Below are positions 43,317 to 50,695 of a stretch of DNA of 50,695 bases, piece by piece. The notes under the pieces were generated by a model. That model was not told the DNA's origin, did not search any database, and was given only the letters and a program-made list of their open reading frames with translations. Positions within the stretch are counted from its first letter, which is position 1. Every line of letters begins with the position of its first letter. The position numbers were made by a program, and so were the translations under genes. Location: assembly GCA_025922875.1 (NCBI GenBank), contig JAICGZ010000008.1, forward strand, positions 1-50,695. Direction: 5' to 3'. The stretch comes from Pyrinomonadaceae bacterium. Lineage in GTDB: Bacteria > Acidobacteriota > Blastocatellia > Pyrinomonadales > Pyrinomonadaceae.

Positions 43317-44087
43317 ATGATGTACTGTGGCTACCATGCTAAGAATCCGGCGGTGGTTCAGTGCAATCAGTGCGCGCGCTGGTTGTGTCCTGCCTGCGAT
43401 CATCGCGTGCGGGGTTTTCCCTTCTGCCAGGATTGCATTGTCGCTGGCGTTGAACTGCTGCGGTATCACTCGAGCGCAAACCCGGCTCACATTCTGAGAA
43501 GAAAGAGTTCCCCGTTTGTCGCAACACTGCTTTCGTTCGTACCCGGATTAGGCGCTGCTTATAACGGTCAGACTTCGAAAGCGATCGTTCACTTCGCGAT
43601 CTTCGCCAGCTTCTTTCAAATGGCTGTCGTAACGCAGGGAATGCATTTCTTCGTTCTTGGCGTTATCGGCACCTGGCTGTTTGCCGCTGTCGATGCCTGC
43701 AGAACAGCACAGTTAATGAGGTCGGGATTGAGTCCGGATGCTGAAGATGACGTGATTGCCCGGCGTCTTTACGGAAATCCCTTTGCATGGGGCACCACGT
43801 TGATTATCATTGGCACTCTCTTCCTGCTGCATACATTGTTGAGAGTTACGCTGCCGATCAAGGAACTGCTTCCGGTGGCGTTGGTGGCGCTGGGAGCCTA
43901 CATGTTGTTTGATTACATTCGTCGCGGCAGGGGATCGGATCGGATTGTTCGATTTGATTCACGGCGTCCGCCGCCGTCGGTGGTTGCTAGTACGAGACCG
44001 GTTGAAACAGCTAATTTTCGGACCGGTGAAACCACGCAGTTAGGGCGCCGGGACGTTACTCCGCTTCCCTTCGAACGGAGATCCTAG
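43317..44087 (+). CDS. Membrane protein with N-terminal B-box-like zinc motif
   Basis: A 256-residue protein. The N-terminal Cys/His cluster (Y-C-G-Y-H, C-N-Q-C, C-P-A-C, C-Q-D-C within residues 3-40) resembles a B-box-type zinc finger. It is followed by hydrophobic segments around 65-80, 85-120 and 160-200 with P-G-L-G-A-A-Y-N-G-Q, a motif often seen in small bacterial membrane proteins. The C-terminal 50 or so residues are polar. Function unknown. It follows the anti-sigma gene by 49 nt and could belong to the same stress response. Confidence 0.82.
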   Translation: MMYCGYHAKNPAVVQCNQCARWLCPACDHRVRGFPFCQDCIVAGVELLRYHSSANPAHILRRKSSPFVATLLSFVPGLGAAYNGQTSKAIVHFAIFASFFQMAVVTQGMHFFVLGVIGTWLFAAVDACRTAQLMRSGLSPDAEDDVIARRLYGNPFAWGTTLIIIGTLFLLHTLLRVTLPIKELLPVALVALGAYMLFDYIRRGRGSDRIVRFDSRRPPPSVVASTRPVETANFRTGETTQLGRRDVTPLPFERRS

Positions 44088-44112
44088 TACTTTTCTTACG
44101 GGGTTTAATTTT

Positions 44113-44331
44113 ATGTGTTGCGGCATTCTTAAAGGTTTCGGCGGACTCGGCGCAATAGTGGCCTTGATCCTCCTCGTTGTGGCGCTCTTGAAACAATTAA
44201 TACTGCTGGTCGGTTTCCTGCTCACAGCAGTCAAAATCGCAATTATCGTGATTTTCGCAGGGCTGCTGGTGATGATTGTGCTGTCGATCCTGCGCGACCG
44301 CTCTCGCAAGCGACGCGATACCGAGATCTAG
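44113..44331 (+). CDS. Small two-helix membrane protein
   Basis: A 72-residue protein, nearly all hydrophobic. Two predicted transmembrane helices (about 11-32 and 38-58) are followed by a basic tail R-D-R-S-R-K-R-R. No family recognised. It is 25 nt past the preceding gene and on the same strand, which suggests co-transcription with the zinc-motif membrane protein. The M-C-C-G-I start has two Cys that could be lipidated or disulfide-bonded. Confidence 0.6.
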   Translation: MCCGILKGFGGLGAIVALILLVVALLKQLILLVGFLLTAVKIAIIVIFAGLLVMIVLSILRDRSRKRRDTEI

Positions 44332-44675
44332 TTTTTCTGTACAGATCGTTGGTTTTATAGGTCGTCTAGGTCCGATGGGACTTATATGACCTATTTTGCA
44401 TACAACCTATATTTCCCTTGCACCTTCCTTACATTTCTCCGGCCTAAGTTGCAACACTTTACCGGCCTGTGATAGGGTCATGGCCTTGCAGGAACCGGCC
44501 GGATGGATTTCACCTCGGAGGGACCTTGAGGTTTCAATCCACCCGCTGCAAATCTTCAAGTAGGTAAGCAAAAGACAATCTTTCCCCGCAACGCGCAAAT
44601 CGCTTTTGTTGGCGACTTTGTGCCTTTCGGTTGCTGCGTCTTGCTTTTTTGGCACAGCAACAGGAGCACGATCCG
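44332..44675. other. 344-bp region upstream of the M23 peptidase gene
   Basis: Contains an AGGTCC-family palindrome (44357-44394) and, after it, sequence without recognisable genes; a possible promoter lies around 44451-44480 (TTGCAA, 18 bases, TAGGGT), but the boxes are poor. Confidence 0.4.
44357..44394. repeat. Palindromic repeat, AGGTCC family (second copy)
   Basis: ATAGGTCGTCTAGGTCC (44357-44373) pairs with GGACTTATATGACCTAT (44378-44394) at 14 of 17 positions. It resembles 599-631 and sits 25 bases after the small membrane-protein gene. Confidence 0.7.
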
Positions 44676-45551
44676 ATGGCCAGAGAAGACCGATTTTACG
44701 CCTTTATCATTGCCCACACTTCCCGTTCCCGCGCACGAGTCCAACGAATCCGAATCGAAAAACGAGCAGTAAGTATCTTCTGTATCATTTTGCTGCTGCT
44801 TGGAGTCGGCCTGTTTTATGGACTCTATGGCTTGACCCAACAGGCCACGCACCTTCGTACCGCGTTCGAGAACCAACGGCTGCGGGCAGAGAACGAACGC
44901 CAGAGACTGGAACTGGAAAAATTAAACAATCGCGTCGAAAAGGTTGAAGACACGTCTCGGAAACTCGCTGAGAAATCAGGGGTCGTTGAGAATGCTTCAA
45001 CCATGCCCGGCACTGGAGGCCCATCATTGCCTGTCGACGAGATGGGGCTGGCGACTCTTACAGCCAAGATGGGCCGGCTCGAAGAAGATATGCGGGCTTA
45101 TGAAGCCATCCTGCGGCAGCGCGGTTACACGCCGACCGTTTGGCCCGTCGAGGGAACGCTGGAAGCAGGGTTTGGCGGACGCCGAAATCCTTTCAGCGGC
45201 ATGGGCTATGAGTTCCATTCGGGACAGGATATCGAAGCGCCGTGGGGGGCCCCGGTGGTGGCCGGCGCCAGTGGCACCGTCTCGTTCGTCGGCTGGCAAA
45301 ACGGTTATGGACAGCTCGTCATCGTGGACCATGGAGGTGGCCTGACAACGCGCTACGGCCATCTTTCGCACATTGACGTGGAACTGGGCCAGGTGCTGAG
45401 TCGGGCCCAATTATTGGGCAAAGTCGGCTCAACGGGCCGTTCAACTGGACCACATCTTCATTATGAAGTTCGGATCAACGACCAACCAGTCAATCCGCAG
45501 CAGTATCTTCTGCTCAGCATGAAGTCCGCGGCGGCCCAGGCGTCGAATTGA
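44676..45551 (+). CDS. M23 family peptidoglycan endopeptidase, membrane-anchored
   Basis: A 291-residue envelope zinc endopeptidase of the M23/LytM family. The start ATG at 44676 is used because CAGGAG lies upstream; the longer frame starts with a TTG. It has one transmembrane helix (about 35-58), a coiled coil (about 60-110, E-N-Q-R-L-R-A-E-N-E-R-Q-R-L), then the M23 domain with H-S-G-Q-D-I-E-A (HxxxD zinc ligands), G-H-L-S and H-L-H-Y-E-V. All four expected ligands are present, so it may be active, unlike the EnvC/NlpD type. The role is probably cell-wall remodelling. Confidence 0.93.
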   Translation: MAREDRFYAFIIAHTSRSRARVQRIRIEKRAVSIFCIILLLLGVGLFYGLYGLTQQATHLRTAFENQRLRAENERQRLELEKLNNRVEKVEDTSRKLAEKSGVVENASTMPGTGGPSLPVDEMGLATLTAKMGRLEEDMRAYEAILRQRGYTPTVWPVEGTLEAGFGGRRNPFSGMGYEFHSGQDIEAPWGAPVVAGASGTVSFVGWQNGYGQLVIVDHGGGLTTRYGHLSHIDVELGQVLSRAQLLGKVGSTGRSTGPHLHYEVRINDQPVNPQQYLLLSMKSAAAQASN

Positions 45552-45580
45552 GATGAAATGGCTTGGTCGAAAAGTCTGAT

Positions 45581-45674
45581 TTCTCTGTGCATGCTCTGTG
45601 TCTTTGTGGTTGTTTTTACGAATGATCCTTAACCATAGAGGCACAGAGGACACAAAGATTGCACAGAGAAGAAG
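45581..45674. repeat. Imperfect inverted repeat, CACAGAG family
   Basis: TTCTCTGTGCATGCTCTGTG and following bases (45581-45612) and TAACCATAGAGGCACAGAGG and following bases (45630-45674) are complementary with an internal gap. It lies after the M23 gene. Confidence 0.65.
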
Positions 45675-45779
45675 TCCGATCAGGACTTTTCAGGCAAAGC
45701 CAGATGAAATAAAACATGGTGGGGCAGCTAACCTGAGGTTTTACCTTAACTTAGCAACATCGTGAAACAAACTTCCTGC

Positions 45780-45808
45780 TTGACAGGGTTGGCAACTTGG
45801 CTTAGTAT
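45780..45808 (+). promoter_or_regulatory. Consensus promoter of the cold-shock gene
   Basis: TTGACA (45780-45785), a 17-base spacer, then TAGTAT (45803-45808). The predicted start near 45815 gives a leader of about 269 nt, as is usual for cold-shock mRNAs that fold as thermosensors. Confidence 0.78.
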
Positions 45809-46083
45809 GCGCCGTCGTTCATGCGGGGACGTCAAGTTTAGAGCCCAGCATTCCCGATTCACTAAGCTTTAGGTCCATGAGTTTCGTTAGTTTTGCCCCC
45901 GTAGTTGTGTGCATGTTGAATTAGCGCTCCCCGCGCTGTTCACCATGCATTTTTTGTTGGTTGTGTGTTTCCGTCTAGCACCAGTTCAAGGTGCGACCCG
46001 GCTCACAAGCATTAACCTGGTCGATGGGAAAGCCCCCGTGCTTTCACGTCCGTTTTACCGAATCGTTAGGAGGATTCGTTGTT

Positions 46084-46290
46084 ATGTCTAGAATAACCGG
46101 TAAGGTCAAGTGGTTTAACAATTCGAAGGGTTATGGTTTCATCGAGCAGCCAGGCTCTTCGGACATCTTCGTTCACTATAGCGCTATCCAGGGCGACGGC
46201 TTCAAAACTCTCGAAGAGGGCCAGGAAGTCGAGTTTGAGGTTACGCAAGGCCCAAAGGGACCTCAGGCTGAGAAAGTCACGAAGATGTAG
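46084..46290 (+). CDS. Cold-shock protein (Csp family RNA chaperone)
   Basis: A 68-residue single-stranded nucleic-acid-binding protein that melts RNA structure at low temperature. RNP1 is K-G-Y-G-F-I (15-20) and RNP2 is D-I-F-V-H-Y (27-32). AGGAGG lies 9-10 nt before the ATG at 46084; the longer frame from 45991 would add a non-homologous N-terminus. A long leader (about 269 nt) and a strong promoter upstream suggest regulation at the level of mRNA folding, and a strong terminator follows. Confidence 0.95.
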   Translation: MSRITGKVKWFNNSKGYGFIEQPGSSDIFVHYSAIQGDGFKTLEEGQEVEFEVTQGPKGPQAEKVTKM

Positions 46291-46362
46291 TGGTCTCCCC
46301 GGCTTGCCTTTAGCAAAGCCACTGACTGCTTCCGGTCACGGGTCCGGTAAGCTCACATGGAG

Positions 46363-46390
46363 AAAGGCGACCAATGTGGTCGCCTTTTTT
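46363..46390 (+). terminator. Intrinsic terminator of the cold-shock gene
   Basis: AAAGGCGACCA (46363-46373) and TGGTCGCCTTT (46377-46387) form an 11-bp perfect stem with a 3-nt loop, ending in six T. It leaves a 3' untranslated region of about 70 nt. Confidence 0.93.
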
Positions 46391-46423
46391 CACGCCTCAA
46401 AGCTATGGTCCTGCAGAATCGTG

Positions 46424-47068
46424 TCAATCCTGTCCATGATCGGCGCGGGCCCTAAAACTCACATGGCCGTTTTCGATCGCCACGGAAAACTGCACGCGAT
46501 CACAACCCTTTTGCTCCTTGATTCCATCAGCCTTTGAAGCGATCAAACGATGAAACCTGGGGAAGGAAAGATCTTCCGTCGGCTCACCACAGCTCCGCTT
46601 TGCATCGAGCAAAGAAGTGTAGAGGTTCTTGACGAGTTCCACTTCGCGGTGAGCATCAACGCAAACAAAGGAAACTTCTTTGGTCTCAACTTCCTTCTTC
46701 ACACGGGCACGCGCTGCTGAAGCCGGATCGCGGCCTTCTTCACGTCCTTGCATCGTGCGGCGCCACAAATCTCGAAATGCGTTATAACGCGCAGCCAGCG
46801 AGTTGTAGCGATACCTTTGCGCGTAATTTAAGGTCCGATCGTCGCCGAGTCTTTTCAGTAAAGTTTCAACACGGCCTTTAGTATCGTAAGGGGGCCGCTT
46901 CGCCGCGCCGTTGAAGAAAATATCAAACTCGACCCGCAGGCGGCGGATGTCGTCTTCCAAACGCGTGAGCTGCTCGTCCGGAGTCGGTTGGTTCTCACCG
47001 ACGGCGTATTTATTTTTGGCTTTTACCTGCAGTTTTGCTCTAAGCAGCTTGTTGTCGCGTAGTCCCAC
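46424..47068 (-). CDS. MXAN_5187 C-terminal-domain-like protein
   Basis: A 214-residue, highly charged, mostly helical protein. Residues about 30-110 match the MXAN_5187 C-terminal domain pattern (L-E-D-D-I-R-R-L-R-V-E-F-D-I-F-F-N-G, then L-N-Y-A-Q-R-Y-R-Y-N-S-L-A-A-R-Y-N). Function unknown; in myxobacteria the domain sits in larger proteins. The start is a GTG at 47068 with AGGAGG 8 nt upstream. It is convergent with the cold-shock gene. Confidence 0.75.
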   Translation of the reverse strand: MGLRDNKLLRAKLQVKAKNKYAVGENQPTPDEQLTRLEDDIRRLRVEFDIFFNGAAKRPPYDTKGRVETLLKRLGDDRTLNYAQRYRYNSLAARYNAFRDLWRRTMQGREEGRDPASAARARVKKEVETKEVSFVCVDAHREVELVKNLYTSLLDAKRSCGEPTEDLSFPRFHRLIASKADGIKEQKGCDRVQFSVAIENGHVSFRARADHGQD

Positions 47069-47157
47069 GAAAGAACCTCCTCCAGCAGTCTAGGAATTGC
47101 AAAAGCGAAGTGTCAAACTTTTTTATTAGAGGATTCCAATCCTGTTATATTTCCTCC

Positions 47158-48561
47158 ATGTCAAAGCCAGAAGAAACGACACGCGCGAGCCTTCGTGACG
47201 TGCCGTCAGTGGACCAACTGCTCCGGACCGACGCGGCGCACGAGCTTCGGCATTTAGTCGGTCTTCGCAGGCTAACCAACATCGCGCGCTCCGCAATTGC
47301 CGAGATTCGCGCGTTGGTCCGCGAGGGCTCACTCCCTCTTGCGAGTAATGGTCTTCTTACTGAAGCCATCAGGCGAATGGAAGCGAGTGCTCGAAGTGAA
47401 GGCCAGGCCGGTATCAAAAATGTGATCAATGCGACGGGTGTCGTGCTTCATACAAACCTGGGCCGCGCGCCGTTGTCGCAGTCAGCGAGGGCAGCGATTG
47501 ATGAAGCTGCTCGTTATTGTTCAGTCGAATACAACCTCGAGAGTGGTGTGCGTGGCGGCCGAGCAGCCCGAGTCGAGTCGCTGCTAAAAGATCTGAGTGG
47601 CGCTGAAGATGGACTGGTCGTGAACAACTGTGCCGCCGCAGCGCTTCTAATTCTCACGGTGCTTGCGCGCGATGGAGAAACGATTGTTTCGCGCGGAGAG
47701 CTCGTCGAGATCGGTGGTGACTTTCGTGTGCCCGATGTTATGGCGAGTTCCGGCACTCGCATGATCGAAGTAGGCACAACTAACCGCACTCATCTGGAAG
47801 ACTATCGACGCGCCATCAACACCAACACACGTCTGATCATGCGGGTGCATCCATCGAACTATCGCATCGTCGGTTTTGCGAGTTCGCCTGGAATTGCGGA
47901 GCTGTCGACTCTCGCGCACGAAGCCGGACTGCCGCTGTACGAAGATGCCGGCTCAGGGCAACTGAAGGATCTACAGCAGTGCGGGGTGCAAGATGAGCCG
48001 GTTGTGCGTGAGATCGTCGAGAGTGGAGTCGATGTTGTTTCGTTTAGTGGCGACAAACTGCTGGGTTCGGCCCAGGCGGGTTTGATTGTCGGTAAACACG
48101 CGATCGTGGCACGGCTAAGAAAACATCCGCTTTATCGCGCCTTGCGGAGTGACAAACTGAGACTGGCTGCGTTGGAGGCGACGCTTGTTTCACATCAAAA
48201 AGATGTGGCTGAGGTCGAGGTGCCTGTCATTCAGATGCTTTCGCTGACCGCCAACGAACTCGAACAGCGTGCACGCAGCATGATTGAAGCCGTAGACCAA
48301 AGCGGGGCTATCAAGCTCGAACTGCAAAAAGGCGAGTCGACGGTCGGCGGTGGCGCGGGAGCGACATCGACGTTACCGACGATGCTAATCGCAATCACTC
48401 ACGCTCAAAAATCAGCTCAGGAACTCGAACAACAGCTTCGAATGTCTTCACCACCGGTGATAAGCCGGATCTCCGAAGGGAAAGTGCTACTGGATCTACG
48501 GACGGTTTTTCCGGACCAATTACCGGCGGTGCTCCAGGCACTTCAGCAACTCCTGGCGTAA
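47158..48561 (+). CDS. selA: L-seryl-tRNA(Sec) selenium transferase
   Basis: PLP-dependent enzyme that converts Ser-tRNA(Sec) to Sec-tRNA(Sec) with selenophosphate; forms a decamer. It has about 467 residues with the conserved N-terminal helices, T-G-V-V-L-H-T-N-L-G-R-A (about 100), a PLP-binding glycine-rich region and the Schiff-base Lys in S-F-S-G-D-K-L-L-G-S (about 300). The ATG at 47158 is used; no Shine-Dalgarno is visible, and the -10-like TATATT (47147-47152) just upstream would make the mRNA nearly leaderless. selB, selC and selD are not in this window. Confidence 0.95.
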   Translation: MSKPEETTRASLRDVPSVDQLLRTDAAHELRHLVGLRRLTNIARSAIAEIRALVREGSLPLASNGLLTEAIRRMEASARSEGQAGIKNVINATGVVLHTNLGRAPLSQSARAAIDEAARYCSVEYNLESGVRGGRAARVESLLKDLSGAEDGLVVNNCAAAALLILTVLARDGETIVSRGELVEIGGDFRVPDVMASSGTRMIEVGTTNRTHLEDYRRAINTNTRLIMRVHPSNYRIVGFASSPGIAELSTLAHEAGLPLYEDAGSGQLKDLQQCGVQDEPVVREIVESGVDVVSFSGDKLLGSAQAGLIVGKHAIVARLRKHPLYRALRSDKLRLAALEATLVSHQKDVAEVEVPVIQMLSLTANELEQRARSMIEAVDQSGAIKLELQKGESTVGGGAGATSTLPTMLIAITHAQKSAQELEQQLRMSSPPVISRISEGKVLLDLRTVFPDQLPAVLQALQQLLA

Positions 48562-48581
48562 CGGACTCTGCGGAGCTTTTT

Positions 48582-48656
48582 CCCGCAAAGGCGCAAAGCA
48601 GCAAAGAAACCCTTCAGAAACGCGGTAGCGATTTGCAACCTTTGCGCCTTTGCGCG
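48582..48656. repeat. GCGCAAAG-family palindrome between selA and the histidine kinase
   Basis: CCCGCAAAGGCGCAAAG (48582-48598) and CTTTGCGCCTTTGCGCG (48640-48656) pair at 16 of 17 positions. It lies 20 bases past the selA stop codon and may end that transcript. Confidence 0.8.
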
Positions 48657-48741
48657 AGAGTTTTTCGTGGATTCAACAGTGATGGCCATTGTATAATCAG
48701 CCCGGCTTTTTGGGCGCAGCGCCTAACCTTTCCGAGCCTCC

Positions 48742-50682
48742 GTGACTCTCGCCTTGATTCGAAAGAAAACGCTTTATTCGTACTTCTCTGCAACCGGTCT
48801 CGGCATCTTTGCCGGCCTGGCAGCCTACGTGTATTGGCGACTCACGAATCCTGACTCTTCGATCGTCGCCGCTGGTCTGATCTTCTACGCGCTCGCGTTG
48901 AGTTTCACCATCAACCGTTTCGGGCTGCGCCGCTCATGGCGCCAGATCGTCGTCAGCGGTCTAGCCCTCGCCGGCATCGACATCCTCGGCTCCGAGTTCT
49001 TTGGTGTGGACGCCCTGCTGATACCGCTGCTCCTTACCGGTGGTTTGTCGCTGCTGCTGACTCAGATCAATCGTCTCTGGTCTATTGATCGCCAACTGTA
49101 TCGAACACTGCTTAACTCGCCACTCGCGAGTAAAGATCCTGGCGCCTCAGATGCGCGACTCATGAGTGGCCTGAAGCTCCTGAATATAGTTTTGCCGTTG
49201 AACGAGGCAGTCGTGTTTCACTGTGTCGAGTCAGACTATCTTGAAGCTGTGGCGCGGTTCAAAGGTCCAGCTCCGACTGCACAGGACCCGCGGCGGAACT
49301 CCGTCTGGCGCGAGGGTGTCGAGCTTTGCCAACGCGCTGCTGTCACCGGAAAGTTGGAGAGCAAAACAATTGCGAACCTCAATTCATCAACGGTTGCAGT
49401 GCCTCTACTTCACGAAGGCGAAACCACGGGCGTGCTGTTGATTCGACTCGCCTCGGCGTACTCGAGTGAGGACCGTCCATTACTGGAAGCCGTCGGTTCA
49501 CAGTTCGCGCGAAATCTGAAACGAGAAAGTTTTTCTAAAAATACCGCGCGGAGCCAATTACTCAGTTACTTCTCGCAAAGTGGAAACAAGAGAAAACTCG
49601 ATGCGCTCAACGTGCTCAAAGCAGTGACGGTGGAGCAGAGATGTGAAGCGAGCACTCTCACGCATATCGACGATGGAGTCGCGATTGCTTATCTCGATGG
49701 AACACTGGCGCTCGCCAATCCGAAGCTACTCAGTTTTGTGGGCCTCACTTCCGAGCAGGTTTCAGAGTTTGATCTCTTTGACTTACTAAACAACTTTCGC
49801 ACCGGCGTTTTTGACGAACCCGAGATCGCGGTAAGGCGAGTGCTGCAAACCGGCGCCGACTACGAAGGCGAACTCAACTTTGAACGCAAAAACCAGATCC
49901 TTAACCTCAAGATCTCGATCATTCGGGACAAGCAAAACGGCGACCCGATCGGCATCGCGATTTACGTTAAAGATCTGACCACGACCAAAGAGTACGAGAA
50001 GCTGAAGAGCGACATGATCTCGCTCATGTCCCACGAGCTTCGCACGCCGCTGACAAGCATAAATGGCTTCGCGGAGTTATTAACCGCGGATGAAACCGTT
50101 CCAGCACAGGCGCGGGAATTTGTCTCGATTATTGCGAACGAATCCCAGCGCATGTCGCGGATGATCAATACATTTCTCTCCGTGACACAGTTGGAACGCA
50201 AGGACAAACAGGAAGTGTTGAAGATTCCTCTTCGACTTGACGAGGTCGTGCGTGAAACTATTACTTCGCTGCAACCGGCTGCAAAGAAGAAACGCATTCG
50301 TTTGATCGAACAACCCGCACATCGCATTCCTCCCGTTGCAGCCGACAAAAGTCTCATCACGCAAGCGGTCAAAAACCTCGTCAACAACGCCATCAAGTAC
50401 AGTCCTGAACGAACCACGGTTACTGTTTCAACGGCGCTCGAGGCCGAAGCAGTCCGTGTTTGTGTCGAGGATCGTGGCTTTGGTATTCCAGCGGAGGCGA
50501 AGGAGCGCGTGTGGGACAAGTTCTATCGCGTCGTTCGTGAAGGACAGGAGAAGGACGAGGAATCGACGGGTTTGGGATTATCGTTTGTGCGCGAAGTTGT
50601 GGAGCAGCATGGGGGAAGAGTCGATCTCGATTCGGAAGAAGGACGTGGATCGAAGTTCAGCTTCACACTGCCGCGATTGTGA
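48742..50682 (+). CDS. Membrane histidine kinase (GAF-PAS-HisKA-HATPase)
   Basis: Two-component sensor kinase of 646 residues starting with GTG (48742). It has four N-terminal transmembrane segments (about 15-105), a GAF-like domain (about 130-270), a PAS domain (about 320-415), the phosphoacceptor His431 in M-S-H-E-L-R-T-P-L-T, and an HATPase domain with N box N-L-V-N-N-A-I-K-Y-S, G1 D-R-G-F-G-I-P and G2 G-L-G-L-S-F-V. The GAF and PAS ligands are unknown. A partner response regulator is not visible; the sequence ends 13 bases after the stop, where a possible GTG start at 50679 overlaps the stop. Confidence 0.94.
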   Translation: MTLALIRKKTLYSYFSATGLGIFAGLAAYVYWRLTNPDSSIVAAGLIFYALALSFTINRFGLRRSWRQIVVSGLALAGIDILGSEFFGVDALLIPLLLTGGLSLLLTQINRLWSIDRQLYRTLLNSPLASKDPGASDARLMSGLKLLNIVLPLNEAVVFHCVESDYLEAVARFKGPAPTAQDPRRNSVWREGVELCQRAAVTGKLESKTIANLNSSTVAVPLLHEGETTGVLLIRLASAYSSEDRPLLEAVGSQFARNLKRESFSKNTARSQLLSYFSQSGNKRKLDALNVLKAVTVEQRCEASTLTHIDDGVAIAYLDGTLALANPKLLSFVGLTSEQVSEFDLFDLLNNFRTGVFDEPEIAVRRVLQTGADYEGELNFERKNQILNLKISIIRDKQNGDPIGIAIYVKDLTTTKEYEKLKSDMISLMSHELRTPLTSINGFAELLTADETVPAQAREFVSIIANESQRMSRMINTFLSVTQLERKDKQEVLKIPLRLDEVVRETITSLQPAAKKKRIRLIEQPAHRIPPVAADKSLITQAVKNLVNNAIKYSPERTTVTVSTALEAEAVRVCVEDRGFGIPAEAKERVWDKFYRVVREGQEKDEESTGLGLSFVREVVEQHGGRVDLDSEEGRGSKFSFTLPRL

Positions 50683-50695
50683 GCCAGGCGAAGTC

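Larger units (their letters stand above)
45552..46083. other. 532-bp region: repeat, promoter and long leader of the cold-shock gene
   Basis: Downstream of the M23 gene an imperfect CACAGAG-family inverted repeat (45581-45674) is followed by a strong promoter (45780-45808) and a leader of about 270 nt before the cold-shock ATG. No protein gene is seen. Confidence 0.6.

Noticed and set aside
50679-50695. Start of a following gene (GTG overlapping the kinase stop)
   Set aside because: Only five codons are visible before the window ends, so it cannot be judged; a response regulator would be plausible.

Overview
The window is a chromosomal stretch of a Gram-negative-type bacterium with moderate GC content and high coding density. 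The gene families point to Acidobacteriota, most likely Blastocatellia. The pointers are a long RHS protein carrying VKA-x-H-x-x-ELR repeats, DUF4097 proteins behind an ECF sigma/anti-sigma pair, GIGT-type fibre proteins with an AEWV...LSLQ C-terminal domain, an MXAN_5187-type protein, and many intergenic palindromic repeats. This placement is inference from family content, since no rRNA or tRNA gene lies in the window.

Layout. 1-8.5 kb: the 3' part of mazG, a secreted M48 protease, a DUF4870-like membrane protein, a JAMM protease next to aspS, a DinB-like protein next to hisS, a gamma-carbonic-anhydrase-like protein and a secreted protein. 8.5-12.5 kb: a glycine-zipper protein and a secreted M28 peptidase. 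12.6-16.9 kb (minus strand): ECF sigma, zinc anti-sigma, two DUF4097 proteins, dcd and dut, probably transcribed in that order, with a terminator between the two DUF4097 genes. 17.2-28.8 kb (minus strand): a surface island with two paralogous fibre-like proteins, a 2136-residue RHS protein ending in a JAMM-like DUF4329 domain, and an overlapping small lipoprotein-like gene that may be its immunity partner. 28.8-32.2 kb: yifB/comM and a LysM lytic transglycosylase. 32.9-37.1 kb (plus strand): ppk1, a secreted protein with kinase-like motifs, and a DUF4956 membrane protein. 37.1-41.6 kb (minus strand): a membrane flippase-like gene, nrdR, hsp20 and lon. 41.9-45.6 kb (plus strand): a second ECF sigma with an anti-sigma carrying two zinc domains, two membrane proteins and an M23 peptidase. 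46-50.7 kb: a cold-shock gene with a long leader, an MXAN_5187-type gene, selA and a membrane histidine kinase.

Most genes are housekeeping or envelope-stress genes. The two places with the best chance of something new are the fibre/RHS/lipoprotein island and the ppk1/kinase-like/DUF4956 cluster. The second recalls the CotH-VTC-DUF4956 polyphosphate neighbourhoods of other bacteria but uses different parts. A second layer is the set of palindromic intergenic elements from at least seven sequence families. They sit at gene ends, in one divergent promoter region (a perfect 41-bp inverted repeat), and in one case inside the 3' end of a gene (hisS). Start codons were moved inward from the longest reading frame wherever a ribosome binding site, signal peptide or family length favoured this; each case is stated in its entry.
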